DNA of 64,000 nt from Liolophura sinensis. Its lineage: Eukaryota; Mollusca; Polyplacophora; Chitonida; Chitonidae. Below the pieces are notes generated by a model. The model ran no database searches, had not been told where the DNA came from, and saw nothing but the letters and a program-made list of their open reading frames with translations. Below, piece by piece: positions 50,101-60,700 of the stretch. The stretch covers positions 13,317,385 through 13,381,384 of the forward strand of contig NC_088295.1 in the NCBI RefSeq assembly GCF_032854445.1. Reading direction: 5' to 3'. The translations under genes were made by a program, and so were the position numbers. Position 1 is the first letter of the stretch; every line of letters begins with the position of its first letter.

Positions 50101-50769
50101 CTGACATTCATTACAACACTGAGTTCATGAAGTGCGCAGATGTGTGGCGATTTGTTTGAAAGGCATTGATGGACTCAGTATGAATATCAGAATTTTAAAA
50201 TAGCACACTGAGTCCATCCAGATGGGCTACTACATGTACATGTTCTCCCTAAAACCCACATATTGTCATTTGTCTACGTTGCTAGCCCTAGAAATAAAAT
50301 TGTGCTAGGAAATACGTAGTACTGACAAGCCAGCTTTGCATGGGCTATATATAGGGCCTATGTGACTTGTTGCTGGAAAGATCCAGAGCAAGTAGTAAAT
50401 GATGATGCCAGTGTTTTTTGATGATCAGCTTCTCACTTATAAATTGTAAAAAAAAAAGTCTTCAATGAACTGACGTTACGTCATCACGTGACACCATCGA
50501 ATTTTTTATAACTTCCCGTATCATGCAATTTAAACAAAAGGCAAATATTAGCACTGTCATTTAGGCCTACTTGACAACCACAACAACGTCGTCTTTCACA
50601 AATGTCAATTGTCGTGAAACTAACCGCAACTTTCGGAAATGGAATCAGTATTTAAACATACACCATCTGACCAGAGGCAAAACGTTACCTGTAGCAAGGT
50701 GGTACTTGGAGTAACTTTTACTGTTTGGCGTCTTCCATTGGGACACAGAACCTGGATGGAGGTCGCCAT
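35134..50769 (-). CDS. ASPSCR1: ASPSCR1 / TUG (UBXN9), UBX-domain protein (17 coding exons)
   Basis: Tether of GLUT4-type vesicles and p97/VCP hexamer-disassembling cofactor. Coding exons in transcript order: 50689-50769, 48951-49009, 48079-48294, 47507-47576, 46543-46616, 45813-46290, 44989-45099, 44733-44779, 44307-44331, 44019-44085, 43837-43909, 42907-43055, 39668-39721, 39158-39210, 38788-38839, 35552-35713, 35134-35144. All phases agree; 1782 nt, 593 aa (human 553). Seen: MATSIQVLCPNGRRQTVKVT start of the first ubiquitin-like domain, FRYANLPNNAKLEL (59-72), LGLTGG (157-162) ending the second ubiquitin-like region, RPSDFQDLTPQEQE, LPDDFFEVTVADVK, and a UBX domain about 455-533 with FPDKWILQALFRPRE (468-482) and TSPPKQVLKD. 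The C terminus KMPKWFMKGKK matches the vertebrate KVPKWLK ending. Exon 4 needs a slightly internal acceptor (47577) to keep frame. The vertebrate stretch between UBX and the tail is not found. Confidence 0.95.
40925..41006 (+). tRNA. tRNA-Ser (anticodon GCT)
   Basis: An 82-nt cloverleaf. The acceptor stem GACGAGG pairs with CCTCGTC; the discriminator base is G at 41006. The A box TGGCCGAGTGG and B box GGTTCGAATCC are intact. The anticodon arm ATGGA-CTGCTAA-TCCAT shows anticodon GCT at 40958-40960, so it reads AGC/AGU serine codons. The variable arm is long, as in serine tRNAs. No intron is seen, and a T-rich Pol III terminator follows at about 41011-41030. It sits on the plus strand inside the ASPSCR1 intron between coding exons 42907 and 39721, antisense to that gene. 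Unlike the SINE heads here, it has no SINE body, so I take it as a real gene. Confidence 0.95.
42413..42545 (-). repeat. Dispersed repeat family B, copy 1
   Basis: On the minus strand shares 'attttgtaaagccctgacactgg', 'gtagttttgtatccaaaataaaatta', 'caaatgtgc', 'tgcactgaaagttg' and 'tcatatgcgaaaagg' in order with 60760-60895. Confidence 0.75.
44535..44650 (-). mobile_element. SINE 3' fragment
   Basis: 'accatattcatgaatattccacttagtgtatgatgac' is the inverted, degraded form of the 'aagtgaaatattcttgagtatggcgt' SINE end. In an ASPSCR1 intron. Confidence 0.5.
46789..46965 (+). repeat. Dispersed repeat family C, copy 1
   Basis: Starts 'ctgtatttcacctgaatttttgcatttttcaaatgac' and shares 'attcattcaacttat', 'cacttgaagagtt', 'aagtctgattaattt' and 'tcaccaaaaatgtcattt' with 62700-62918. 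The matching right terminal repeat is not visible in this copy. Confidence 0.65.
47805..47925 (+). repeat. Dispersed repeat family B, copy 2
   Basis: 'gaattggtcaatccaactgatgtagtt', 'aaacaaattaaaaatgtt', 'aattgcaatgaaagt', 'tcatatgccgaaag' and 'gaggaattaggg' follow the order of the copies at 42413 and 60755. In an ASPSCR1 intron. Confidence 0.6.
48640..48770 (-). mobile_element. SINE fragment with expanded G-run
   Basis: 'accaatattatggcgggaggaactgggcagagc' and 'aatcccacgatcgcc' match the inverted body of the 10555 family. Between them a G-run (48704-48730) has expanded far beyond the other copies. Confidence 0.6.
48704..48730 (+). other. Candidate G-quadruplex
   Basis: Four guanine runs of 6, 7, 3 and 5 separated by 1-3 non-G bases. 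On the coding-strand template of ASPSCR1, within an intron. Could fold as a G4; not tested. Confidence 0.6.
49140..49290. mobile_element. Abutting SINE fragments
   Basis: 49150-49205 carries 'aagtgaaatattctcgagaatggcgtaagacaccaat' on the plus strand. 49217-49290 carries 'ccagttcagtttccctgctctaacc...gtgctgagcaccaactgaggcaacaagta', the minus-strand body of the 6810/63245 family. Two families meet, probably by nested insertion. Confidence 0.6.
49652..49725. repeat. Small hairpin
   Basis: 'ccaacattctcttta' at 49652-49666 is the reverse complement of 'taaagagaatgttgg' at 49711-49725; the central part repeats 'acattctctttaa'. In ASPSCR1 intron 1. Confidence 0.6.
49969..50337. repeat. Nested inverted repeat (foldback element)
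   Basis: The outer arms 49969-50010 and 50281-50337 are imperfect reverse complements (gctagccct, attgtgcta, atacgta, agctt blocks). The inner arms 50088-50130 and 50167-50203 also pair (ctattctaaaat..cctgacattcat and actgagt blocks). The 370-bp unit could fold into one long hairpin. In ASPSCR1 intron 1. Confidence 0.6.
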
Positions 50770-51179
50770 GTTTGTTTTTGATCGGACTATAATGGGGAGG
50801 TAACTTTTATTATTAGTTGTCCCCCTTCATCCCCACGAGTCGCACTCTTCAAAACAAACGTTCATGTTTTAGAAGCCGGCCACATGCACAAATAAACTTC
50901 ATCAAAGCACAGTTATGTATTTAAGATATACGTAGTTCCAGACACGTGGTCCAATTATTATTTTCATAAACACCACACAGGCACGCCAGTGTTAACGCTG
51001 TTTGTGGGCTATCCAGGCAGCCATGATTTTGATAACATCCTTCAGTTGGTTGTGTCATTTTTAACATGTGAAATGAAAGGAAAAGTATTACATGGGTCAA
51101 TGGTTACGTTCACCCTGCTGAAAAATAGTAATCTTGTGATCTGTGTGAAGTATTCAATAGAGTATTAAAATGTCTTTCA

Positions 51180-51540
51180 TTCCCTTTCTGAGTGTCCATC
51201 TCGAAGTCACGGTCGGAATATCCGGAATCAAACCCGGGTCAAGTCATATAAATTTTAAAATGGTACTTGTTGCTGCCTGGCTTGGCACCCAGCACCGAGA
51301 GGTTTGAGCGAGGAACAAGACTGATTGGCCCGGAGTCAGTATACCTATAATGTGACTGGGTGAGGTGTCACCTCTGGTGTGTTCGGTACTGTAGTGGCGG
51401 CAGCACTTTGGCGGCAAGGAGTCGCCCTGCCACCAGAAAAAACAGTATATATGTAAGCACACCTATGGACACATCGTCGTTATATGACTTAAAATTGCTA
51501 AGTTCGACGTTAAACTCCAAGAATTCATTCATTAATTTCA
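51180..51540 (+). mobile_element. tRNA-headed SINE, head decayed
   Basis: B-box-like 'ggaatcaaacccgggtca' leads into 'gcacccagcaccgagaggtttgagcgagg', 'gtgactgggtgaggtgtcacctctggtgtg', 'agtggcggcagcactttggcggc', and the tail 'catcgtcgttatatgacttaaaattgctaagttcgacgttaaactccaag'. It links the 63245-type body with the 'gacgttaaac' tail. In the spacer 5' of ASPSCR1. Confidence 0.8.
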
Positions 51541-52039
51541 TTTCTTAAAAAATACAGTGACATTCATCTTGTCAGTTGATGCCCCTGTATAAATGTCAGA
51601 AGTGAATTAATAATGCAGCACCATGCTGAACTAAAACTAGAAATCAAACAAACCACCGCATCAGTCGCATGCTAGTAACCAAGCTGTCCTCTGACTGACA
51701 AGTATCTCTGCACTAAATACAACAGTTTTGAATGAGCACTCTAACAATGATATGAAAAGATACCGTTGTGAAACATACATTTACTTGAATATGTTTTATT
51801 TGTCTTGCGAAGGAAGTTGTGATCTGTGACACAGTGCTCAGTTAATCTGCAGACAGACCACTGCACCTGAAGTGTAGTTAATAATTAATGAAGTTAATTT
51901 CATCCTGAGAAATCAATGCAATCTGAATAACTGATTTCTGGAATATTGGATAACTCAGAGAATTGTCTGGGGAACAACCTGTTGGTCATCAGCGGCCAGA
52001 TAAGAAGCACAAAACAGGAACACACTATTTGTTGTGTCC

Positions 52040-52350
52040 ACCTTTACTGAATCACATATGCAATGCCCTTCAAGAGCTAGGGCAGTAGGCGTGGGTTCAA
52101 ACCCAAACTTGGCTTGTGACAGTAAGCAGTGGACACTGCTTGTGTAGTCGTTTGTACAGTTTATCGTTTGTTAAAGACCACTTGTCCTCCACCAAAAATG
52201 ATGTGTATATGTATACTCCACGTGTGAGAGAGTTTGTTGGTAACTTACCATAGGATGGTAGTTCACCCCACACACTCCGATTTCCTCATTCATAAATTTG
52301 ACTGCCTTTGCAGGAATGAAAGTTTTTTAGCTTGCCGTAAAACAAGAATA
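52040..52350 (+). mobile_element. Decayed SINE with B-box-like motif
   Basis: 'gcgtgggttcaaacccaaac' resembles a B box. It is followed by 'ccacttgtcctccaccaaaaatg', 'ggtaacttaccataggatggtagttcacccc' and a poor 'gccgtaaaacaagaat' end, the body order of a SINE type also seen inverted at 55410. Confidence 0.45.
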
Positions 52351-53067
52351 ATGCTGTGAAATAATTTTCTTACTTTGCCAATTTATGGTATTTCTCAGCA
52401 TGATCTCGGGTGCAGCAGTGTAACAGCAAAACTGAATATATGGTGCATGTATGCCCATCTTTCTTCAATAAAACTGCAACAGCTTTACCTGGCTTTGGAG
52501 AAACATTTCCAGCCTTCTGAGAGCAGAGACGTGGAACAGCTTCACTAAATTATTACGATTTATATAATGTGACAATTCACATCAGTATAATTTTTATTTC
52601 ATAAACAAGATTTTGCAGAGCACATACTCCACCGTCAGCTGAATGTGACAAGGGCTTATTTCTCACTTGTAAAGGTAACCCTGTACACTGACTTCTTGCG
52701 CTGTCTTAAAGCGGAATAATCATAGAGCGGAGTTATTAAAGTAACAAAGTCACAATGTAATACCTATCTGAATGACCATATGTCGACAAAAGTGAAGAAT
52801 TTCAGACAAAGAAATGTTGATTGTAAGTATTTATTCCAATGATCTGTGTGATCTCTTTAGGTAGCTTTGTACGCTTAATCTCAAGCAGCTGATTTTACAT
52901 CGGATATCAAGTCCATCTGATTTTTACTTTACACTTCCAACAGAAGACTTTTAGTTGAATGCAGATGTAAGTAACCTCTGACCAACCAAACCAACTGAAG
53001 ACTTTGTATCAGGTTTGAAAGAGAAAATGTTGATTACCACCTTCATATTAATGTAAGATGCTCTAAG

Positions 53068-53238
53068 TTTCAAAGGGAGACAAAATCGATGCTGATTGGC
53101 CGACAGTCGAGAAAGGCTTCCTGGGTTAAACCCTCCACCTTTGGTCATCCTTGAATATCCCTACCATACTTAAAATTCAGCTTAGACTGGACTATCTCTC
53201 ACACCAGCCAATCAGAATCGATTCTGTATCCCTTTAAA
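53068..53238. mobile_element. MITE-like element, ~170 bp
   Basis: The terminal arms 53068-53100 ('tttcaaagggagacaaaatcgatgctgattggc') and 53207-53238 are near reverse complements over 32 bp. The size and structure fit a miniature inverted-repeat element. No clear target duplication seen. In the spacer between ASPSCR1 and the coiled-coil gene. Confidence 0.6.
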
Positions 53239-53380
53239 TTAAAATATATGATACCAGAAAAGCTGGTGATGTTTTCAAGTTGGCAATAAGAACTAATTTA
53301 AACTATACTCAGATTTTATATAAAAAAAAAATAATAAATAAACATAACCATATAAAGCAACTACAAAACTACATACTGAG

Positions 53381-53508
53381 GTCAGTTTCACAAGGTGCTT
53401 GTAGTGTGATATACACAAGGCTACCATGACAATGTTATACCTTCACCACTAGTTGCCATGGTAATACACACTTAACACTGCGTGTGCTTTTGTGAAATGG
53501 GCCCCCGG
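53381..53508. mobile_element. MITE-like element, ~128 bp
   Basis: The ends 'gtcagtttcacaaggtgctt' and 'agcacac..' (reverse complement of 'gtgtgcttttgtgaaatggg', 53482-53501) are inverted repeats. The internal sequence also tends to pair. Followed by 'cccccgg'. Confidence 0.55.
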
Positions 53509-54795
53509 TGTTTCTACTAATTAAACATAAATCATAGAACTGTATTTTGTTAACGTAGGTATTAATTCAAGTTTTAAGCATTACCTCAATGACAAAATAG
53601 TGAAGAACACACTTGTCCCTGACAATCCATCATCTTTCCTCTCCTCCACTCCATGCACATTCCACATTCATGACACATATTCCATATAACAAAATATTAC
53701 GATAATGAGGGCTATTTACATCTGTTGCTCAGTCTGCCAAAAATGAATACCATTAAAAGTTTTTAAGTTTACATTCTCGGGTACAAAAGTACAACTCAGC
53801 AATTTGTCAACATTACGTAAACTAAAACATACAACAGATGTTTTGTAAATTCCATTCAAGAACGATATTTTTCATTAAAAAAAAATCCATTTTAAAACTA
53901 CAAGTATAAAATATTTCTTTTTGGTCTGAGTTACATTTGGATAAAATATCTGCTTAGTCTACTTCATACCAGTCCTGTGCTATAGCCATTCCATCTTGAC
54001 TAATCCAACCATGACAAAACAGTACAGTACATACATCTAACCAATTTAAATGTAATTCCTAATGACAAATCAGTGTAACTTCCAATCATCAACACACACT
54101 GTCCAATGTCACCCTACGGGGGTCAATCCCAGTATAAGTATGGTTCTTATTTAATAAGTGTATTATATTTTACACAAAATAACAAATGTCATACCAATTA
54201 AGCTATGCCAGGCAACAAATCTAAAAGAAGCAAAAGTTTTATTTAACTGTTGATGACAGTGTTTCTATTGTGTATCATGTTATTCACCAAACAATATATT
54301 TATATTAAGGTACGTAACTGATATTTGAAAACATTTAACAATTCAGAACATCTACATGGTTCTGCAGTGGTATTTTAAAGTTTTAGTATGACAAGTTTCA
54401 CCTCTTTTTATTTTAAAAGACGGTATATAAGCCAGAAAATCCAAAAATGATGTCCTGGGATCATTAATGTACTGCATGGTACAGTACTAACATAAAAACA
54501 TTCTGAATAAAAACTAGAACTTACCATCCAAAACAAAATGAGTGTAGTCATGTAGTTATAAAACATTGGATGTTCTTAAAACAAAGGTCTTTACCACAAC
54601 AAAAGATAGAAGTTTGTTTTATGCAAAGTCACTGCAGTCATACTGGTGTACGGTCAAAATCCTGAGCATCATTCAATTATCACAACTCTCTTTTTCACAG
54701 TATGTTGAGATGTTAAAACAAATATAGCACTTTCAGTGAAACAAATTAAATAAAGAAATACAAAACTAAAACAAGAACCAACTAACAGCTATCAA

Positions 54796-57700
54796 TCAAT
54801 AATATGAGCCAATCTTGGGAGAAAATTTATGTTTTGATGGAGCCTTTGAAAAGCGCCTGGGTTCTCTAGGTGCAGGAAAACTGTGATGTAGCAGAGCCTG
54901 AAGACAAACAAACAGTACATGGAAAACCAATAAGATTGTCGGTAATAAACTGATTAGGTTTAAAACGAATATTTCTTTGACAACTTGAACATAGTACATA
55001 AGCCGCAAAATCATTTGCCTGGAATATGTTATCACCTATAAATCCATGACATAAATTTTAAATATTATTTACTTCTTAAATTTTCAACTAATATTTAAAT
55101 TAATTTGAAAATATGCAGTTACTCTTAAAGTATTAGAGTTCTTTCAGCTGAATTGTGCTCATCTTGACAGAGAACTAGACAGACAATTGGTAATAGAGAT
55201 AAGGTACTTACAGGGGAGACAATGGGACGGCCAAAGCCATAGTCAGTTTCATTCTTCCTGAGAACAAGATCAGCCTTTTCGCGACCCCACCGTCTACTGT
55301 TGTCTGCCAACTGGATAAGAGAAGAAGTTAATCAAATTGCAATAGTCTGATATGACCTACAACATACATCTTTTAGTTTCTTTATTACTGAAATACATGT
55401 ATTTATTTATTTAAGTTGACTATTGTTTAACAGCACACTCAAACATTTATACACTTTAACAGGTGGAGGAAAGTGAAGTGCTTCAGGTAAACCACCGACC
55501 TTTGACATAATTACTCGTGAACTTTCCCATGTCAAATTGGTGGAAGGCAAACCTTTACACCTTTACTTAACAGAATGTGAGGACATGGCATTATTATACC
55601 ATACTGCCACTGTCAATGTTCTATTATGCCACAGACATTCTATAATTAGCATTTTACATAATACACTAAAACAATTTCTCAAATGAATAATGAATCCTAG
55701 ACAATGCAAAATGGTACAATGCGAGCTAATTAACAAAACCTGACCTGTTTTTCAAGGGACATGATCCTCCCTTCCGCTTTGTCCAGAGCCTGGTACAGCT
55801 CGAGTTTCTCTGATTCATCATTTGATGGACTGTCCATGTGGCGAGTTCGATCCTAAGGGGTGGCAGAACATGGTTCAGTAATATGGTCAAATTGTTTTAT
55901 CATTACTGAGGATTTATTCGAAAACATGATGTTATTATTTGTATTCTTTGGGTTATAACTTCTGTGTCTGAGATCCCTTACCTTCATTATTTCCATTTCT
56001 CTTCTTAGACGTCGATTTTCCTCTAGCAGTGCATCATGGGTATCATGTTGTAAATTACCTAAAATTAAAATCATGTCTAACATTATAAAAGTTGATGTAA
56101 ACAATTAAGTACTCATCACTTAATCATACATATAAATACACTTGAGAACAAACAAGAATATGTTACACAATGACTCCAATAAAGTACAGATCTATTGAAC
56201 TAAATAAGCTGCCAAGAATTAAAACTTTCAGTGGTATTGTAGACTATTGGGGCTATTAAAAATACTTTAATTCTTGCTAATTTATGTTAAAATACCTCTG
56301 TTTTTGTGGTCTTTTTGTCGCTGTAACAGTTTCTCCATCTTTTCTATAACTTTCTCCTGTTTACGACATGCCTCTTCCAGATCATTCACTTTCTTGGCTT
56401 TCTCTTGGAACTTCAGCATCAGGCTTTGTTGAGACAGGTGAGCATCCTTCACCTTCAGGAATTCCTTCTCTCTGTCATTTTTCTGGTAAGGTTTAAACAT
56501 GAAAATCATGTCTGTAATCATACAAGTGACAAACAGGCATGGTATTACTGAAAGCATTTATGATCATTTCAAACTACACAGCTCAAATTTCATAAGTAAA
56601 CAACCTTATGACTGCTATATTTCATGTCTGATAAATCTGAGATCAAATTAGGTCGTTCAAATTTATTTGTCATTACTTACCTTAATAATTTCATTTTGTA
56701 ATTTTTGAACTCTATCTTTGTAGGACTTCAGATCAGCTGTCTGACTTGCTAACTTCTGCTTCAGCGAGGCTGGGAGAAAGAAACACACAACAAAATCAAG
56801 GCCAGAATTAACTTTGGATTCATGTACAAGTTTCATACAGGTACTACAAGCCAGTAACTAAGCAATACTTCAGTTTGACATTTTACTGAATGGCATAAAA
56901 CTGAGCCAAAAATGATGTGATTTTTGAATATATAAAGCATTGTCTGGACCTACAAAAATTACTTAGCAGAAACTATCATTAAGAGGTGTGTTTGAGAGGG
57001 ATGAAAACTCCAGCAGAAGGACGGTTGTTGTTAGTTTCCATGGTTTTGCTTGCCAATCACAAAACTCTCTGCTGGTTTTGCTTGCCAATCACAAAACATT
57101 CTGCGGTCTCACCATATTTTGCTGCCAGCTCTGGCTTTGTGACTCCATCCAGGTCTGAGGAGTCCAGGATGAGGCGTGTAGAGTCATCGTAGTGGGCGAG
57201 GTCGCGTCGTAGTTGGCTGTTTTCTATCTCCTGCTCACGGATCTGCTCCCTCAGGGCCAGGATATCCCTGCCCATCTTGTGAACAGCAGTACGGTAGTTC
57301 TCCAGTTCCTTCAGCTGGTGCTCAAGTACAGAGGACGGCACCTGGTCACTAAGTGCAGAAACCAAATGTACAGATTATCTTGAAGGCACTTCTGAGATAT
57401 ACATTTTCCTACCCATCTGATCAAACACAGAATGAAGTTTTCCTCATTATTATTATATTCTTACGAGTGACTTAAAGCCTGGCTTTAATGTGAACATGTT
57501 CGTGCCTATATAATCTACAATGTACCACCATGAACCAGCCTGTACATGTCATTCAGAAGGCTAACAACAACCTAGCCTGTTGCATGGGGGTGGTATCTTT
57601 TGCTCTATCAAAATGGATTTTATCAATTTTAGCCAGAGAAAGTGGTGCTCAACTATTCTGGCATGGCTTATTTATTTGACTGATTGCCATACCGATACTC

Positions 57701-60700
57701 AGACGATATTTCACCTGTACGACTGCAGCCAGTATGGTGGGAAGAAAACAGGCAGAGAATTCACATCACAGAACTCCTTGTGTCAAGGAGTTGTCTGGGC
57801 TTCATCAATATTTTATTTCATCCTTAACGCTGCTGACTGCATTGGTATATAAAATCTAATCATACAATTTCAAAAAAATGTCTGACGGGGTGGTGTAGAA
57901 GTCCGTTTGGCACTTCGGATGATGGCAAACATTGCAAGTTTATACAGCATACACATATAACTGAGGGGACAACTTAACCAGATTGAGTAGACGTGTTGCT
58001 GTATTACTTAATAGCACTTGTTTACAGCCTATACACTGCTGTTTCAATTCGTTCAGTTTGTGAAACAAATTAGTTACTTATCTGATTGCTTATCTGGCAG
58101 TTTGTTTTATGAGTGGAGAAAACCAGAGTGCCTAGGGAAAACTACTAATGTTTGGCAAGTTTCCCGCATGCAAGATATAAAGATAAGCGCACCATACTAG
58201 CATTAGTTTAAAACAATTCAGTGGTCTTCATGTCTCAAACAGCTCCATGAATGATGTCACCAACTTTATTGTTATCAAGACCTCATCAAGTGGCACCAAG
58301 AGCATGTAGAAAACAAAGTAACTCTATCAAGGACCCAGTTTAAAGGTGGAGAAAATATGAAAATGACAAAGTTCTGATGAAAGAGTGCAAAAAGTTATTC
58401 CTAAATGTGGTCTTCAATATTTTTTCTGATTCATTCTTAAGGATAAAAAGACACTTGAAATAATTTTTGTATGGTGGGTATTTGGGACCACGTTTTGGTG
58501 TTTATAGTCTTTGTTTTACAATGTCATAAATGACGATGTAACACAGGTTTAATACATATTTTTGCACTAGATTTTGTTCTTCTCAGCTAACAAATGTATT
58601 AAACCTCAATTTGGAGCATATTTGTATTTTTTATAAACATTACCATAATTTAGGTTATGCATATGTTTCAATATAAACAACAAATTTACATTTAAATACA
58701 TTTATTAGACAAACATGACATCCTTATTTAGAACATTACTATGCAACAATGATAAATACCAAAAGTTGGTCCCAAATACCCCCATACAAAATATTTTCAA
58801 ATACCCTTTTCTCTTGAAAAAAAATATCCCAAAAAATAATGAAGACCATATTTGCAAATAAATTTTGAGGCTCTTTCATCTGATTTTGGCATCATTTTTA
58901 TGTTTTTCTTCTCATTTAAAGTAAATGTACGAGGCATGTACCTGGGCAGGGGCCGTGTGTCTTGAGGGGGTGGGAGAGGACGAGCTTCTCTACGAGGCTG
59001 GTTAGGATCCACAAATATGTACTGATACTCTGGTAATACAGACTCCATGGCATCAAAAGGGGGCAACTCACCATCTTTGATGGGCTGTACAAGTAAAACA
59101 ATAAATCAATACAGTAACTAGTAACACAACTTGCTCATTTTCACATGATAATTTTTAAATAAGTTTGAAAAGAAAAGACCTTGTGCTTTATTTAACAGTA
59201 ATCCTGTGGTAAGAGTAATACTAGCAAAAAACTTACCCTAAATAATTCTACCATTGAAAAAAACTTAAGATGCAGTTTGATGCCAAAATTCATTAGATTT
59301 TGAAGAGTAAAATATGTTCTTTAGGTAGGCTCACACATGAAATTGAACAAGCACATCATGAACAAAAAAAATGTGGTTTAATTTCTGGAAATTTGAAATC
59401 ATTTAGAAAACAACACTTTCAGTTTTTAGTTTCAGTTAGTTTCTACAGCAGAATATATAATCTCCTAAGAGTTTAAGCAGTAACTGAGTTTGTAACTATT
59501 AAGTCAACTAAGGCATCTTAATTGTCAATACCCATAGCAGAATAAAATTCTTATCATGAATGTATCGTCACTTTTTCTGGGAAATTCATCAAGCTTAAAA
59601 AAAAACCCAAAAAAAAACCTCTTGAGTGGACATATAAGGTGAATGAATCAATCAAAATACTCAACTTGAAAAAAGCTAAACTTAACAAGGTGAAATAATC
59701 TCTGAGTAATTTAATTTAGTAAGACTGACTAAAAAGCAAATGACCAAACTGAGTTGTGTTGACTGTTTATATTGCTGTATATGCATCTGAAGACAGCTGC
59801 GGCAAGGGAATCTCCAGGGTTACCCCACACCTTGCGTCCTTATGACTACAGATGGGCCATGGGCCTTTCTCACCATGCAGCTAAATATGACACTAATATG
59901 TGTGACAAAACCACGAGGTTTAGCTGCTCACAGGCAAGAGATAAACCCACAACATAAAGGTTACACTAATCACTTGATCCATTAAACACCCAAAGACAAA
60001 CTGTAAGCAACAAGAGTTTTGACAATTATATTCATAATAATTATAGCTGTAATTCTGACAAGACACATACTCGTTATACACAGAACCAGTGTTTGTTGTT
60101 CTTTGCATTACATGACACATTTCAGTCTTTTTCTTTTAACAACTCATCCTCAGTCTGAGCCCAAATGCCATACTTATTTACTCTACCTAAGCCTAGAGGT
60201 TTCAGTTCTTAAATCCAGCCACTGTTCTATCCAACAGTGATCTAAATGTAAAAGTTTAATGTTAGCCTGGTACTAAAATAACTGTTCTTTTTGTCGCAGC
60301 CTTAACCAAAACTGATAAAATCATCTATACATGGAGACTTGACTATAAAAGTGAACCAAAATCTGCTACAAGCATAAATATAAGCAATGTGTTTGTTGGA
60401 AAGCTTGTACGTGGCCCTGGAGCTATTTCTACACTATAACACCGGTGCTTATATACCAGATATCATGCTTACCTCTGGAGAAAAACCATTTAGATATAGA
60501 CTAACCAAGGAGTTTGGTGTTTGGACACGGCTTTCAAACTGGAATAGTTATACCACAAAAGTTTAAAGATTGGAGTGAGAAGATAGTTTGATGGCTAGCC
60601 AAAAGTCTGTTTTAGCAAGACCATAAATGGAGAAAATAAGTATATTTTTAAGTCGGTGCTGAAAACGGCACTGAAATAAAATAGCATTACATACTACTAT

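Larger units (their letters stand above)
50770..54795. other. Spacer between ASPSCR1 5' end and coiled-coil gene 3' end
   Basis: About 4 kb with no exon that I can support. It holds the repeats listed at 51180, 52040, 53068 and 53381. The rest (50770-51180, 51540-52040, 52350-53060 and 53510-54795) is AT-rich with no recognised feature. It should contain the ASPSCR1 promoter and the coiled-coil gene's 3' UTR. Confidence 0.6.
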
